Below, piece by piece: positions 43,871 to 52,919 of a DNA stretch of 64,000 nucleotides (position 1 is the first letter of the stretch; the number at the start of each line of letters is the position of its first letter). This stretch comes from an uncultured Clostridia bacterium (GTDB taxonomy: Bacteria > Bacillota > Clostridia > Lachnospirales > Lachnospiraceae). The position numbers and the translations under genes are program-made. Under the pieces are notes generated by a model. It was not told the DNA's origin, made no database searches, and saw only the letters and a program-made list of their open reading frames with translations. The stretch covers positions 1 through 64,000 of the forward strand of contig CALBNS010000066.1 of the NCBI GenBank assembly GCA_937896665.1, given 5' to 3'.

Positions 43871-45328
43871 ATGAAGATTATGAAAAAATTGGCTATGATT
43901 TTATTGTCTGTATGTTTGGCAGTACCATGTTTTGCACCGTCGGTATATGCGGCAAATGGAGTGATACAATTTACAGACCATACTTCAGCAACTGCAGGTG
44001 AAGAATTAGAAGTGACCTGCGCGATTAAGGATGTAACTGGGAAAATCAGTGACATCGAGATTAATATGACTTATGATGGCAGCATATTGAAATTTAAAAG
44101 CGGAGAAGGTGTGACAGAAACAGCATCTGGTTCGATTACCTTTAAGAAAACAGATATCAGCAGCTTTCCTTATAGAGTGAAAATTAAATTTGATGTACTC
44201 AAAAAAGGAAGTACAAAGCTTGAAGTCGCTAGTTATTCGGCAAAGATGGCTGATGGCAGCACATTGACATGTGACAAGGGTTCTTCTTCCATCAATGTTA
44301 CGAGTGGTGAGGATGTGGCTACAGTACCGGAAACTCCAGAAACACCTTCTGCGTCTACAACAGTAGAAGTAAATGGACAGACATATGAACTATCAAGTGA
44401 ATTCCCAGAATCAGAGATTCCGGAAGGTTTTGCGGTGGCAACTTTAAATTATGCAGGCGCAGACTACAAAGTAGTTCAGCATGAAGCGTATGGCATGTAT
44501 CTCGGCTACTTGGTGAATGCACAGCGAGAAGGAAAGTTCTTTGTATATAATGACTCGGATGCAACATTCTCTCCGTTTGCACAGGTACAGATTTCGGACA
44601 CATCCTCTTTAATTCTGCTGGCAGATATCAATGATGTTGTAGTTCCGTCAGGGTACCAGGTTACAACGATTACGTTTAATGGACAGGAATTTCCTGCATG
44701 GCAGAGTGTAAAATATGTTGAGTACTGTTTGTTATATGCTGTAAATAATCGGGGAGACAGGGCGCTGTACCAGTTCGATTCTGTTGAGGGCACATATCAA
44801 AGATTTGAGGTAGAAGAACCGTCGACAGAAGGTGATACAGAAAAAGACAGCAGTACAGGGTTTGCAAAACTGCGTGATTTCTTAGGGAAACATTTTGATT
44901 ATGTGATTCTTGGAACAGGTTTAGTATTTCTTTTCTTTTTGTTACTTGTTATTGTATTATCTGTAAAATTATATAATCGTAATGCTGAGTTAGATGAGTT
45001 ATATGACGAGTATGATATCGATCCGGAGGATGAGGAACCAGAAACAAAAGAAAAAAAAGTATCTGAGAGGAAGATTGAGAGAAAAGATGAATTAGATGAT
45101 TTTGAAGATTATGATGAAATCGAATTAGATAATCAGACTGCAGAAGCGGTATTGGAACAAGAACCAGAAGATCAGAATGAAGTGTTTGAACAAGAAACAG
45201 AAGTTCCTGAAGAGATTGAATTAGAAGAAGAATTTTATGCAAGTTTTGATGAAGAACTTGCAGACAAATCACAGGAAAGTTCATCATATGAAGATTTTGA
45301 TTTGGATTTTATTGATTTAGATGACTAA
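43871..45328 (+). CDS. Membrane-anchored cohesin-like protein B with acidic tail
   Basis: A 485-residue protein: signal peptide (to ~28, SVYA-A), a cohesin-like beta domain (~30-145: TSATAGEELEVTCAIK, INMTYDGSILKFKSG, IKFDVLKKGSTKLEV), the ectodomain (~165-315) homologous to that of protein A (EIPEGFAVATLNY; FFVYNDSDATFSPFAQVQIS; EFPAWQ), one membrane helix (~337-360), and ~120 cytoplasmic residues extremely rich in Asp and Glu. The cohesin part is more divergent than in protein A, so its partner may differ. A terminator follows at 45332. Confidence 0.82.
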   Translation: MKIMKKLAMILLSVCLAVPCFAPSVYAANGVIQFTDHTSATAGEELEVTCAIKDVTGKISDIEINMTYDGSILKFKSGEGVTETASGSITFKKTDISSFPYRVKIKFDVLKKGSTKLEVASYSAKMADGSTLTCDKGSSSINVTSGEDVATVPETPETPSASTTVEVNGQTYELSSEFPESEIPEGFAVATLNYAGADYKVVQHEAYGMYLGYLVNAQREGKFFVYNDSDATFSPFAQVQISDTSSLILLADINDVVVPSGYQVTTITFNGQEFPAWQSVKYVEYCLLYAVNNRGDRALYQFDSVEGTYQRFEVEEPSTEGDTEKDSSTGFAKLRDFLGKHFDYVILGTGLVFLFFLLLVIVLSVKLYNRNAELDELYDEYDIDPEDEEPETKEKKVSERKIERKDELDDFEDYDEIELDNQTAEAVLEQEPEDQNEVFEQETEVPEEIELEEEFYASFDEELADKSQESSSYEDFDLDFIDLDD

Positions 45329-45331
45329 ATG

Positions 45332-45360
45332 ACAGGGAGATGCGTAAAGTATCTCCCTGT
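45332..45360 (+). terminator. Terminator after cohesin protein B
   Basis: A perfect 10-base stem ACAGGGAGAT / ATCTCCCTGT (45332-45341, 45351-45360) with a nine-base loop; only a loose T-rich stretch follows. Confidence 0.75.
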
Positions 45361-45451
45361 TGGTATTTTACAATTTTTTCAATATTAGAACACAATTTTA
45401 TCACAAATACTTGATAGACTACTCGCATAGAGAAAGAAAGGGGACAGTTAT

Positions 45452-47014
45452 ATGGATCAAGAATATAGTAATTATAATATCGATGGAGAAGACGAAAAGG
45501 TTCAGAGTTTTTCAGTAGGCGAAGAGTTGAAACAGGCTGAAGGACCAGGAGAGTCAGAAGGGAATGAAAAGGTGTCAGACATAGAAAGTCCGGAATCGGT
45601 GGAGATTGTAGAAGAAGTGGAACAGGTGAAAGAGGTACAAGAACCAGTCAGGGAAGCACAGAAAGCTCCGACAGGTAGCTTCGGACAGACAACGGGAACA
45701 CAAGGCTGGACATACACAGCACAGGAAACGAAAAAGACATGGGACAATGTTCCGACGTATCATGTAAATTCATCTGCACAATCTAATTTGAATGGAGAAT
45801 CAGGTTCATCTGGCAAAGGACCTGAAAAAAAGAAAAGGAAAGCCAACACAGGATCCAAATGGGTCACCTGCATATGCATGGCATTAGTGTTCGGAATTCT
45901 GGCAAGTGTGACATTTCAGGCGGGCAACTTTGTGTTAGGAAAAGTATTTAAGACAGGACAGAATGAACAGAAGATAGCAACAACGCAGACAACACAGATT
46001 ACCAATACGAATCAAAATAAACAAGAGACTGTTTCTAGTATAGCGGATATCGCAGAAAATGTTATGCCATCAGTTGTATCAATTACAAATCTAAGTGTGC
46101 AGCAGATTCAGAACTTCTTCTGGGGTGTGCAAGAGGTTCCGCAGCAGAGCAGTGGCTCAGGGATTATTATCGGTCAGAGCAGTGACGAACTGTTGATTGT
46201 CACGAATAATCATGTTATCGAAAAAAGTACGACATTGACAGTGTCTTTTATTGACGGTGAAAGTTCAGAAGCATTGATAAAGGGAAGCGATGCAAATAAA
46301 GATATTGCAGTTGTAGCAGTTCCTATGGAAAAGATTTCACAGTCAACCCAGGATGCAATTAAAGTGGCAGTTTTAGGCGATTCTACAACAATTCGTGTAG
46401 GTGAAGAAACAATTGCAATTGGTAATGCATTGGGTTATGGACAGTCTGTAACCAACGGAATTGTCAGCGCGCTGAATAGAGAAATGGAAGATATTGCTGT
46501 GAGTCTGATTCAGACAAATGCGGCAATTAACCCTGGTAATAGTGGTGGTGCACTCCTAAATGCGAAAGGCGAAGTGATTGGTATTAACACAGCTAAGATT
46601 GCAGATAGTTCGGTAGAAGGTATGGGATATGCAATACCGATTTCTGAGGTAAGTGAATTGATTGACACATTAATGAACCGTGAAATCAGAACAGAAGTGC
46701 CGGAGAGTGAACGAGGATATCTCGGCATTACAGGTAAAGATTTTACAGCAAATGTTGCCGCTTTCCATAATCTCTCGGAAGGTGTTTTTGTGGAAGAAGT
46801 CAGCGAAGGCAGCGGAGCTGAAAGTGCAGGTCTCAAAAGGGGAAATATCATCACTAAGATTGATGGGATAACAGTAGGAAGCATGGCGGATTTGCAGGAA
46901 CAACTGAAGTACTACAGAGCAGGAGAGACAGTTACAATTACAATTCAAAAAGTAAATGAAGATGGACAGTATGTGGAAAAGAATGTAGAGATTCAGCTGG
47001 GAAAAAGGCAGTAA
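45452..47014 (+). CDS. htrA: Membrane-anchored HtrA/DegP-type serine protease
   Basis: A 520-residue protease of family S1C. A long acidic, Glu-rich cytoplasmic N-terminus (~1-130) precedes one membrane helix (~133-160, ending FQAGNFVLG). Outside is a trypsin-like domain with the triad His-254 (TNNHVIE), Asp-284 (NKDIAVVAV) and Ser-364 (NPGNSGGALL), then one PDZ domain (~415-510, GLKRGNIITKIDGITV). HtrA proteins degrade misfolded exported proteins and help maintain the wall. It stands next to the cohesin/LCP cluster, so it may police those proteins. Its own transcription unit is likely. Confidence 0.93.
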   Translation: MDQEYSNYNIDGEDEKVQSFSVGEELKQAEGPGESEGNEKVSDIESPESVEIVEEVEQVKEVQEPVREAQKAPTGSFGQTTGTQGWTYTAQETKKTWDNVPTYHVNSSAQSNLNGESGSSGKGPEKKKRKANTGSKWVTCICMALVFGILASVTFQAGNFVLGKVFKTGQNEQKIATTQTTQITNTNQNKQETVSSIADIAENVMPSVVSITNLSVQQIQNFFWGVQEVPQQSSGSGIIIGQSSDELLIVTNNHVIEKSTTLTVSFIDGESSEALIKGSDANKDIAVVAVPMEKISQSTQDAIKVAVLGDSTTIRVGEETIAIGNALGYGQSVTNGIVSALNREMEDIAVSLIQTNAAINPGNSGGALLNAKGEVIGINTAKIADSSVEGMGYAIPISEVSELIDTLMNREIRTEVPESERGYLGITGKDFTANVAAFHNLSEGVFVEEVSEGSGAESAGLKRGNIITKIDGITVGSMADLQEQLKYYRAGETVTITIQKVNEDGQYVEKNVEIQLGKRQ

Positions 47015-47020
47015 ATGGTT

Positions 47021-47053
47021 AAGAGGAAGGACAAAAAGTTCTTCCTCTTTTTG
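47021..47053 (+). terminator. Terminator after htrA
   Basis: AAGAGGAAG (47021-47029) pairs with CTTCCTCTT (47041-47049), 11-base loop, followed by T-rich sequence. Confidence 0.8.
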
Positions 47054-47105
47054 TGGAATTGTGGTATTGTAGCATATAAGTATGAAGATGAGGAGGTACA
47101 AGACA

Positions 47106-48341
47106 ATGTACACAATGGATAAGATTAAGGAAGTGGATCAAGAAGTAGCAGAAGCCATTTCACAGGAGATGGAAAGACAGAATTCGCATATTGAATTAAT
47201 CGCTTCTGAAAACTGGGTAAGCGAAGCCGTTATGGAAGCGATGGGAAGCCCATTGACTAATAAATATGCAGAAGGTTATTCGGGAAAACGTTATTATGGC
47301 GGATGCGAATGTGTGGACGTAGTGGAAGATTTGGCGAGAGATCGTGCAAAGGAATTATTTGGTTGTGATTATGCCAATGTACAGCCGCATTCAGGTGCAC
47401 AGGCAAATATGGCAGTATTTTTTGCAATGCTGACACCGGGAGATAAAGTACTTGGTATGAACCTTGACCACGGCGGACATTTAACACATGGTTCACCTGT
47501 TAATATGTCAGGAAAATATTTTGATGTAGCGTTTTATGGTGTAAATGATGATGGTGTGATTGATTATGAAAAAGTAAGAGAGATTGCAATCAAGGAACAG
47601 CCGAAATTAATTATTGCTGGCGCAAGTGCATACTGCAGAATCATCGATTTCAAAAAATTCCGTGAGATTGCAGATGAAGTAGGAGCATATCTGATGGTGG
47701 ATATGGCTCATATTGCAGGACTTGTAGCAGCAGGTGTACATCCGTCACCAATCCCATATGCTGACGTTGTGACAACAACAACTCATAAGACGCTCCGCGG
47801 ACCACGTGGTGGTATGATTCTTTGTAATCAAGAAGCGGCAGATAAATTTAATTTTAATAAAGCTATTTTCCCTGGAATTCAGGGCGGTCCCCTTATGCAT
47901 GTAATTGCAGGAAAAGCAGTAGCATTCAAGGAGGCATTACAGCCTGAATTTAAGACATATCAGCAACAAATCGTAAAAAATGCGAAAGCACTTTGCGATG
48001 GCTTAATCAAACGTGGTGTGAAGATTGTATCTGGAGGGACGGATAATCACCTGATGTTGGTAGATTTAAGCGGAACAGAATTGAGCGGAAAAGAATTAGA
48101 AAAACGTTTGGACCGTGCGCATATTACATGTAATAAGAATACAATTCCAAACGACCCACGTTCTCCATTTGTAACGAGCGGTATCCGTCTTGGAACACCT
48201 GCAGTCACTACCAGAGGTATGGTGGAAGAAGACATGGATAAGATTGCAGAAGCAATTGCACTCGTAATCGAAAGTGAAGATAACGTAGAAAGAGTAAAAG
48301 GAATGGTCGCTGAATTAACAGCAAAGTATCCTTTAATATAA
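47106..48341 (+). CDS. glyA: Serine hydroxymethyltransferase
   Basis: A 411-residue PLP enzyme that interconverts serine and glycine while charging tetrahydrofolate with a one-carbon unit. Recognised by ELIASENWVS, NKYAEGYSGKRYYGG, the PLP-lysine loop TTTTHKTLRGPRGG and GIRLGTPAVTTRG. The ATG at 47106 with AGGAGGT 8-9 bases upstream is preferred to an in-frame ATG at 47082, which would place that RBS inside the gene. Flanked by terminators, so monocistronic. Confidence 0.97.
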   Translation: MYTMDKIKEVDQEVAEAISQEMERQNSHIELIASENWVSEAVMEAMGSPLTNKYAEGYSGKRYYGGCECVDVVEDLARDRAKELFGCDYANVQPHSGAQANMAVFFAMLTPGDKVLGMNLDHGGHLTHGSPVNMSGKYFDVAFYGVNDDGVIDYEKVREIAIKEQPKLIIAGASAYCRIIDFKKFREIADEVGAYLMVDMAHIAGLVAAGVHPSPIPYADVVTTTTHKTLRGPRGGMILCNQEAADKFNFNKAIFPGIQGGPLMHVIAGKAVAFKEALQPEFKTYQQQIVKNAKALCDGLIKRGVKIVSGGTDNHLMLVDLSGTELSGKELEKRLDRAHITCNKNTIPNDPRSPFVTSGIRLGTPAVTTRGMVEEDMDKIAEAIALVIESEDNVERVKGMVAELTAKYPLI

Positions 48342-48361
48342 GAGAGTGAAATACACCTAAT

Positions 48362-48415
48362 AAAGGAAGCAGGCATAAAAGGAACATTAGTATCCTAATG
48401 GTGCTTCCTTTTTTT
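48362..48415 (+). terminator. Terminator after glyA
   Basis: AAAGGAAGCA (48362-48371) pairs with TGCTTCCTTT (48402-48411); an inner CATTAG/CTAATG hairpin lies in the loop; a T run follows. Confidence 0.85.
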
Positions 48416-48437
48416 ATGTGTTTTAAAGATTCACATA

Positions 48438-48466
48438 TTGACAATAGGAATTGTCAGCAGTATTAT
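48438..48466 (+). promoter_or_regulatory. Promoter of copper operon
   Basis: Consensus TTGACA (48438-48443), 17 bases, TATTAT (48461-48466). The start of transcription should fall at ~48473, in the CsoR operator. Confidence 0.85.
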
Positions 48467-48472
48467 ATACAT

Positions 48473-48489
48473 ATACCCCCTATGGGTAT
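48473..48489 (+). promoter_or_regulatory. CsoR operator
   Basis: ATACCC-N5-GGGTAT inverted repeat, the known G/C-tract signature of CsoR sites (TACCC...GGGTA). It overlaps the expected transcription start of copA, fitting copper-relieved repression by the CsoR encoded at 50758. Confidence 0.8.
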
Positions 48490-48504
48490 GAAAGGAGTGA
48501 AAAT

Positions 48505-50748
48505 ATGATTACACAAAAATATAACATAACCGGTATGACCTGTGCGGCGTGTAGTAGTGCAGTGGAACGTGTGACGCGCAAGATGGACGGGGTTACAGAA
48601 AGTAATGTAAACCTCACTACAGGAATTTTGACAATTACATATGATGAGTCAAAGATAATACCGGACGATATTATCCGTAAAGTAGAACGTGCCGGTTTCG
48701 GGGCAGAACTTTTCGTGGAGAAGAACAAAGAAGAGAAGAAAGAAGCCGAAGAGAATATGGAAGAAGCGCTGGTAAAGACAAAACATCGTGTGATCTGTAA
48801 TATTATTCTTGCATTGCCATTGCTTTATATTTGTCTGGGACACATGCTTCCGATTTCTATGCCTATACCAGCTTTTATGGATATGCATGAACATCCACTG
48901 ACATTTGCATTGGTACAGATGGTGCTTACAGTTATTATTCTGATTAACGGCAGAAAATTTTATCTGGTCGGGTTTAAGAGTCTCGTCAAAGGGCATCCCA
49001 ACATGGATTCACTGGTAGCAATTGGAACGGGAAGTGCATTTCTCTATAGTTTCGTAATGACTATCTTCATTCCATCGAATCCGTCATGTGTACACAATCT
49101 GTATTATGAATCGGCTGCTGTTGTTGTGACACTCGTTATGCTTGGAAAATATATGGAAGGCAGAAGCAAGAACAAAACTTCCGAAGCAATTCGTAAATTG
49201 ATGGAACTTGCACCGGATACAGCGATTGTCATTCGGGGCGGTGAGCAGAAAGAAGTGCCGGTAGAGCAGGTTACACTTGGGGAATTGATATTGATTAGAC
49301 CAGGCAGCAGAATTCCTTTAGATGGAATTGTGGTGGAAGGAAGTACCAGTGTGGATGAATCCATGCTGACAGGAGAGAGTATTCCGGTAGAAAAGAATGT
49401 AGATGACACGGTCATTGGAGGAAGTGTGAACTACCAAGGTGCAGTAACTGTAAAAGTTACCCATGTAGGCGCAGACACGACACTTGCTAAGATTGTAAAA
49501 ATGATGGAGGATGCACAGGGAAAGAAAGCACCGATCTCTAAACTGGCAGATACTGTGGCAGGGTATTTTGTGCCGGTGGTTATGGGGATTGCGATTGTGG
49601 CGGCTGTAATTTGGACATTACTTGGCTATGATATTACATTTGTGCTTACGATTTTTGTCTCTGTGCTGGTTATTGCATGTCCGTGTGCATTGGGACTTGC
49701 CACGCCGACAGCGATTATGGTTGGAACAGGGCTTGGTGCAAATCATGGTATTTTGATAAAAAGTGGGGAAGCATTGGAAATCAGTCACAAGGTAGATGCA
49801 GTGGTTTTAGACAAGACCGGTACGATTACAGAGGGAAGACCGGCAGTTACGGAAGTCATGAGCCACAGCATAGATGAAGAAATGCTGCTTAAAATTGCAG
49901 CTTCCTGTGAGCAAGTGTCGGAACATCCACTTGGTCAGGCTATTGTAAATGGTGCAAAGGATAGAGGACTTGAACTTGAGAAGGTTGTTGATTTTATAAG
50001 CATTACGGGACAGGGGATTAAAGCTGTCATGGCAGATGAAACATATTATATCGGCAATCGCAAATTATGTATAGAGCAACAGATTGATTTTTCGGAATAC
50101 GAGGAAGAAGCAGTTCGCATTGCCAATAAAGGACAGACACCAATGTTTGTGGGAAGTAATGGAAAGGTGATTGGCATTGTCAGTGTGGCAGATACACTGA
50201 AAGAGACCAGTGCAGAAGCAATCCGTAAAATCAAAGAACTTGGTATCGAAGTATATATGTTGACCGGTGATAACAGACTGACAGCAGATTATATTGGAAA
50301 TAAAGTTGGAGTAGACCATGTGATTTCAGAAGTTCTGCCGAATGATAAAGCTTTTGTTGTAGAAGGACTGCAAAAACAAGGAAAATGTGTTATGATGGCT
50401 GGAGACGGAATCAATGATGCACCTGCACTTGTTCAGGCAGATGTGGGGGTTGCAATTGGCAGCGGTAGTGATATTGCACTTGATTCTAGTGATGTAGTAC
50501 TGATGAAGTCGGATTTGCGGGACGTATATAAAGCGATTAAACTGAGCAAAGCAACAATCCGCAATATCAAGCAGAATTTGTTCTGGGCATTTTTCTACAA
50601 TGCATGTGGACTCCCATTGGCAGCAGGTGCATTATATGTAATCAATGGAATGCTGCTTAGTCCGATTATCGGTGGATTTGCAATGTCATGCAGTTCTGTG
50701 TGCGTTGTAGGTAATGCACTGAGACTTCGCAAAACGAAGCTTGATTAG
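48505..50748 (+). CDS. copA: Copper-exporting P1B-type ATPase
   Basis: A 747-residue ATPase pumping Cu(I) out of the cell. One N-terminal HMA metal-binding domain has GMTCAACSS; the transmembrane metal site CPC is at residues 392-394 (ACPCALGLATP); the phosphorylation motif DKTGT starts at Asp-436; then SEHPLG and GDGINDAPAL. The start ATG at 48505 follows AAAGGAG by 7 bases; an upstream in-frame start would run through the operator. Operon with csoR (10-base gap) and copZ. Confidence 0.97.
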   Translation: MITQKYNITGMTCAACSSAVERVTRKMDGVTESNVNLTTGILTITYDESKIIPDDIIRKVERAGFGAELFVEKNKEEKKEAEENMEEALVKTKHRVICNIILALPLLYICLGHMLPISMPIPAFMDMHEHPLTFALVQMVLTVIILINGRKFYLVGFKSLVKGHPNMDSLVAIGTGSAFLYSFVMTIFIPSNPSCVHNLYYESAAVVVTLVMLGKYMEGRSKNKTSEAIRKLMELAPDTAIVIRGGEQKEVPVEQVTLGELILIRPGSRIPLDGIVVEGSTSVDESMLTGESIPVEKNVDDTVIGGSVNYQGAVTVKVTHVGADTTLAKIVKMMEDAQGKKAPISKLADTVAGYFVPVVMGIAIVAAVIWTLLGYDITFVLTIFVSVLVIACPCALGLATPTAIMVGTGLGANHGILIKSGEALEISHKVDAVVLDKTGTITEGRPAVTEVMSHSIDEEMLLKIAASCEQVSEHPLGQAIVNGAKDRGLELEKVVDFISITGQGIKAVMADETYYIGNRKLCIEQQIDFSEYEEEAVRIANKGQTPMFVGSNGKVIGIVSVADTLKETSAEAIRKIKELGIEVYMLTGDNRLTADYIGNKVGVDHVISEVLPNDKAFVVEGLQKQGKCVMMAGDGINDAPALVQADVGVAIGSGSDIALDSSDVVLMKSDLRDVYKAIKLSKATIRNIKQNLFWAFFYNACGLPLAAGALYVINGMLLSPIIGGFAMSCSSVCVVGNALRLRKTKLD

Positions 50749-50757
50749 GAGGCAGAT

Positions 50758-51057
50758 ATGGCAGAGAATACATGTTGCACTAAAATGAAACATCGTTCAG
50801 AAAAGGAAACAAAGGATTTAATAACACGCCTGAATCGAATTGAAGGTCAGGTGCGTGGAATAAAAAGCATGGTAGAGGAAGAACGCTACTGTGTGGATAT
50901 TTTAAATCAGGTGTCGGCCGTTCAGGCGGCACTGAACAGTTTCAACAAAAAGCTTCTGGAAAACCATATTCATTCCTGTGTAGTAGAGGATATTCGCGCA
51001 GGAAAGGATGAGGTCGTTGAAGAATTATGTGAAACAATTAAAAAGATTATGAAATAA
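50758..51057 (+). CDS. csoR: Copper-sensing repressor CsoR
   Basis: A 99-residue all-helical DUF156 repressor. The Cu(I) ligand set Cys-His-Cys is present as YCVDIL, HIHSC; the basic N-terminal helix LITRLNRIEGQVRGIKSM contacts DNA. It releases its operator when copper binds. The matching operator is visible before copA, giving a closed feedback loop. Confidence 0.95.
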   Translation: MAENTCCTKMKHRSEKETKDLITRLNRIEGQVRGIKSMVEEERYCVDILNQVSAVQAALNSFNKKLLENHIHSCVVEDIRAGKDEVVEELCETIKKIMK

Positions 51058-51073
51058 CAGGAGGAAAGAAATC

Positions 51074-51268
51074 ATGGCAGTAATTAAAGTAGAAGACATG
51101 CACTGCGAAAAATGTGTAGAAAGAATCACTAAGATAATGACGGAAGAAGGATTAGATTTTTCTGTAAATCTTGCAGATAAGACCGTTACAATCAACGGAT
51201 GTGAACACTGCGTGAAGACAGCATTAGATGCGTTGGATGATCTCGGTTTCGAGGGAGTTGTAGAATAG
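51074..51268 (+). CDS. copZ: Copper chaperone CopZ (HMA domain)
   Basis: A 64-residue single HMA fold with the metal-binding MHCEKC at residues 9-14 and a second Cys pair CEHC (about 43-46). CopZ carries Cu(I) to CopA and CsoR. The metal loop is HCEKC rather than the commoner TCxxC. It lies third in the copper operon with GGAGG upstream. Confidence 0.9.
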   Translation: MAVIKVEDMHCEKCVERITKIMTEEGLDFSVNLADKTVTINGCEHCVKTALDALDDLGFEGVVE

Positions 51269-51397
51269 AACTGCAAACCAAATCAACGAATCCGATTTAC
51301 GATACAAAACATGGATAAATCAACAAAAATAATTGCAATACCAATACTTCCATATAAATCCCCCGTTATTTTACTATGATGTGCTGGAGGAGAGTAA

Positions 51398-52777
51398 ATG
51401 ACAAAAGAACAGATAAAAGAGATTGTTGAAAAGCAACGAATGTTTTATGATACATCCACTACACTTCCCGTTGAATATAGAATTCGGGCACTGAAAAAAT
51501 TAAAGCAGATGCTTGTTGACAATGAAGCAGCAATTGCAGAGGCATTGAAACAGGATTTGGGAAAGTCGCAGACGGAAAGCTACATGTGCGAAACCGGTCT
51601 TGTAATTAGTGAAATCAGCTATCTGCTTCGTCATATCAAATCTTTTGCAAAAGAAAAAACAGTTGCGACACCACTGGCGCAGTTTGCGTCCCGCAGTTAT
51701 AAAAAGCCTATGCCGTATGGAGTGACTTTGATTATGAGTCCGTGGAATTACCCCCTGCTTTTAACACTGGATCCTCTTGCAGATGCATTGTCGGCAGGGA
51801 ACACGGCAATTATCAAACCGAGTGCTTATTCGCCTGCAACAAGTGAATTGTTGGAAAAGCTGATAAGGGAGATATTCCCACAAGAATACGTGACGGTTGT
51901 AACCGGAGGGCGTGAGGAAAATGCATATCTTCTCGAAGAAAAATTTGACTACATCTTTTTTACCGGAAGCAAGACAGTTGGACAGATGGTGCTGGAAAAA
52001 GCTGCGAAACATCTGACCCCGGTCACGCTGGAACTGGGTGGAAAAAGTCCGTGTATCGTTGATAAGAGTGCAGATTTAAAACTTGCAGCTAAACGCATTG
52101 TTTTTGGAAAATATTTGAATTGCGGGCAGACCTGCGTGGCACCAGATTATATTCTTTGTGAGGCTTCCATAAAGGAAGAATTTCTTGGATATCTAAGAGC
52201 AGAACTAAAAAAACAGTATGGAAGTGACTATTTAGAAAACCCATACTATGGAAAAATAATCAGTAAGAAACATTTTGAACGGGTTGCCCGACTGATAGAG
52301 CCTGCAAAAGTTATTTCAGGTGGAAGATGTGATCTAAATTTACTGAAAATAGAGCCAACCATCATGGATGATGTAACGTGGGAAGACAAGGTCATGCAGG
52401 AAGAAATCTTTGGCCCAATTATGCCTGTACTTACATTTACCTCTATTGATGAAGTGATAGAGACAGTAAATAGGCGTGAAAAGCCTTTGGCGCTTTATAT
52501 TTTTGCAAAAAATAAAAAAACGATTCAAAAGGTCACTTCCAGATGTACTTATGGTGGAGGATGCGTCAATGATGTTGTGATTCATCTTGCTACAAGCAAT
52601 ATGGGATTTGGTGGCGTCGGTGAAAGTGGCATGGGAGCCTACCATGGCAAGACAGGTTTTGATACATTTACCCACTATAAGAGTATTGTGGATAAAAAGA
52701 CATGGTTGGATCTTCCAATGCGCTATCAGCCTTATCAGAAACTCAATGAGCGAATCATACGCTTATTTTTAAAATAG
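51398..52777 (+). CDS. Aldehyde dehydrogenase (ALDH3-like)
   Basis: A 459-residue NAD(P)-dependent enzyme oxidising aldehydes to acids. The catalytic Cys is residue 246 in NCGQTCVAP; the general base Glu is in VTLELGGKSPC; the coenzyme loop FTGSKTVGQ is present. The short length, lack of the N-terminal arm and C-terminal hydrophobic-basic tail match the ALDH3 class of fatty or aromatic aldehyde dehydrogenases. RBS GGAGGAG. Substrate unknown; not obviously tied to the copper genes upstream. Confidence 0.92.
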   Translation: MTKEQIKEIVEKQRMFYDTSTTLPVEYRIRALKKLKQMLVDNEAAIAEALKQDLGKSQTESYMCETGLVISEISYLLRHIKSFAKEKTVATPLAQFASRSYKKPMPYGVTLIMSPWNYPLLLTLDPLADALSAGNTAIIKPSAYSPATSELLEKLIREIFPQEYVTVVTGGREENAYLLEEKFDYIFFTGSKTVGQMVLEKAAKHLTPVTLELGGKSPCIVDKSADLKLAAKRIVFGKYLNCGQTCVAPDYILCEASIKEEFLGYLRAELKKQYGSDYLENPYYGKIISKKHFERVARLIEPAKVISGGRCDLNLLKIEPTIMDDVTWEDKVMQEEIFGPIMPVLTFTSIDEVIETVNRREKPLALYIFAKNKKTIQKVTSRCTYGGGCVNDVVIHLATSNMGFGGVGESGMGAYHGKTGFDTFTHYKSIVDKKTWLDLPMRYQPYQKLNERIIRLFLK

Positions 52778-52851
52778 TGAATGTAAATTATTTAGTAAAT
52801 GAAAGGAATTCTATAAACACAAATGTAGAATGAATAAGGACACATGTGCTT

Positions 52852-52896
52852 AAGAAAACGATTACAGAAGATTCCCCTTCTGGTAATCGTTTTCTT
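52852..52896. terminator. Bidirectional terminator between convergent genes
   Basis: A 14-base stem AAGAAAACGATTAC / GTAATCGTTTTCTT (52852-52865, 52883-52896), with extra AGAAG/CTTCT pairing inside. It serves both the aldehyde dehydrogenase (+) and cotJC (-). Confidence 0.85.
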
Positions 52897-52919
52897 TATT
52901 TTGATGTCATTTTTTTGTA

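Noticed and set aside
37445..45328. A cellulosome
   Set aside because: There is no plant-wall hydrolase, carbohydrate-binding module or multi-cohesin scaffoldin; the sole dockerin protein is a peptidoglycan glucosaminidase.
51269..51397. A promoter for the aldehyde dehydrogenase at TTGCAA...TATAAA (51333-51358)
   Set aside because: The spacer is only 14 bases, too short for a normal sigma-A promoter.
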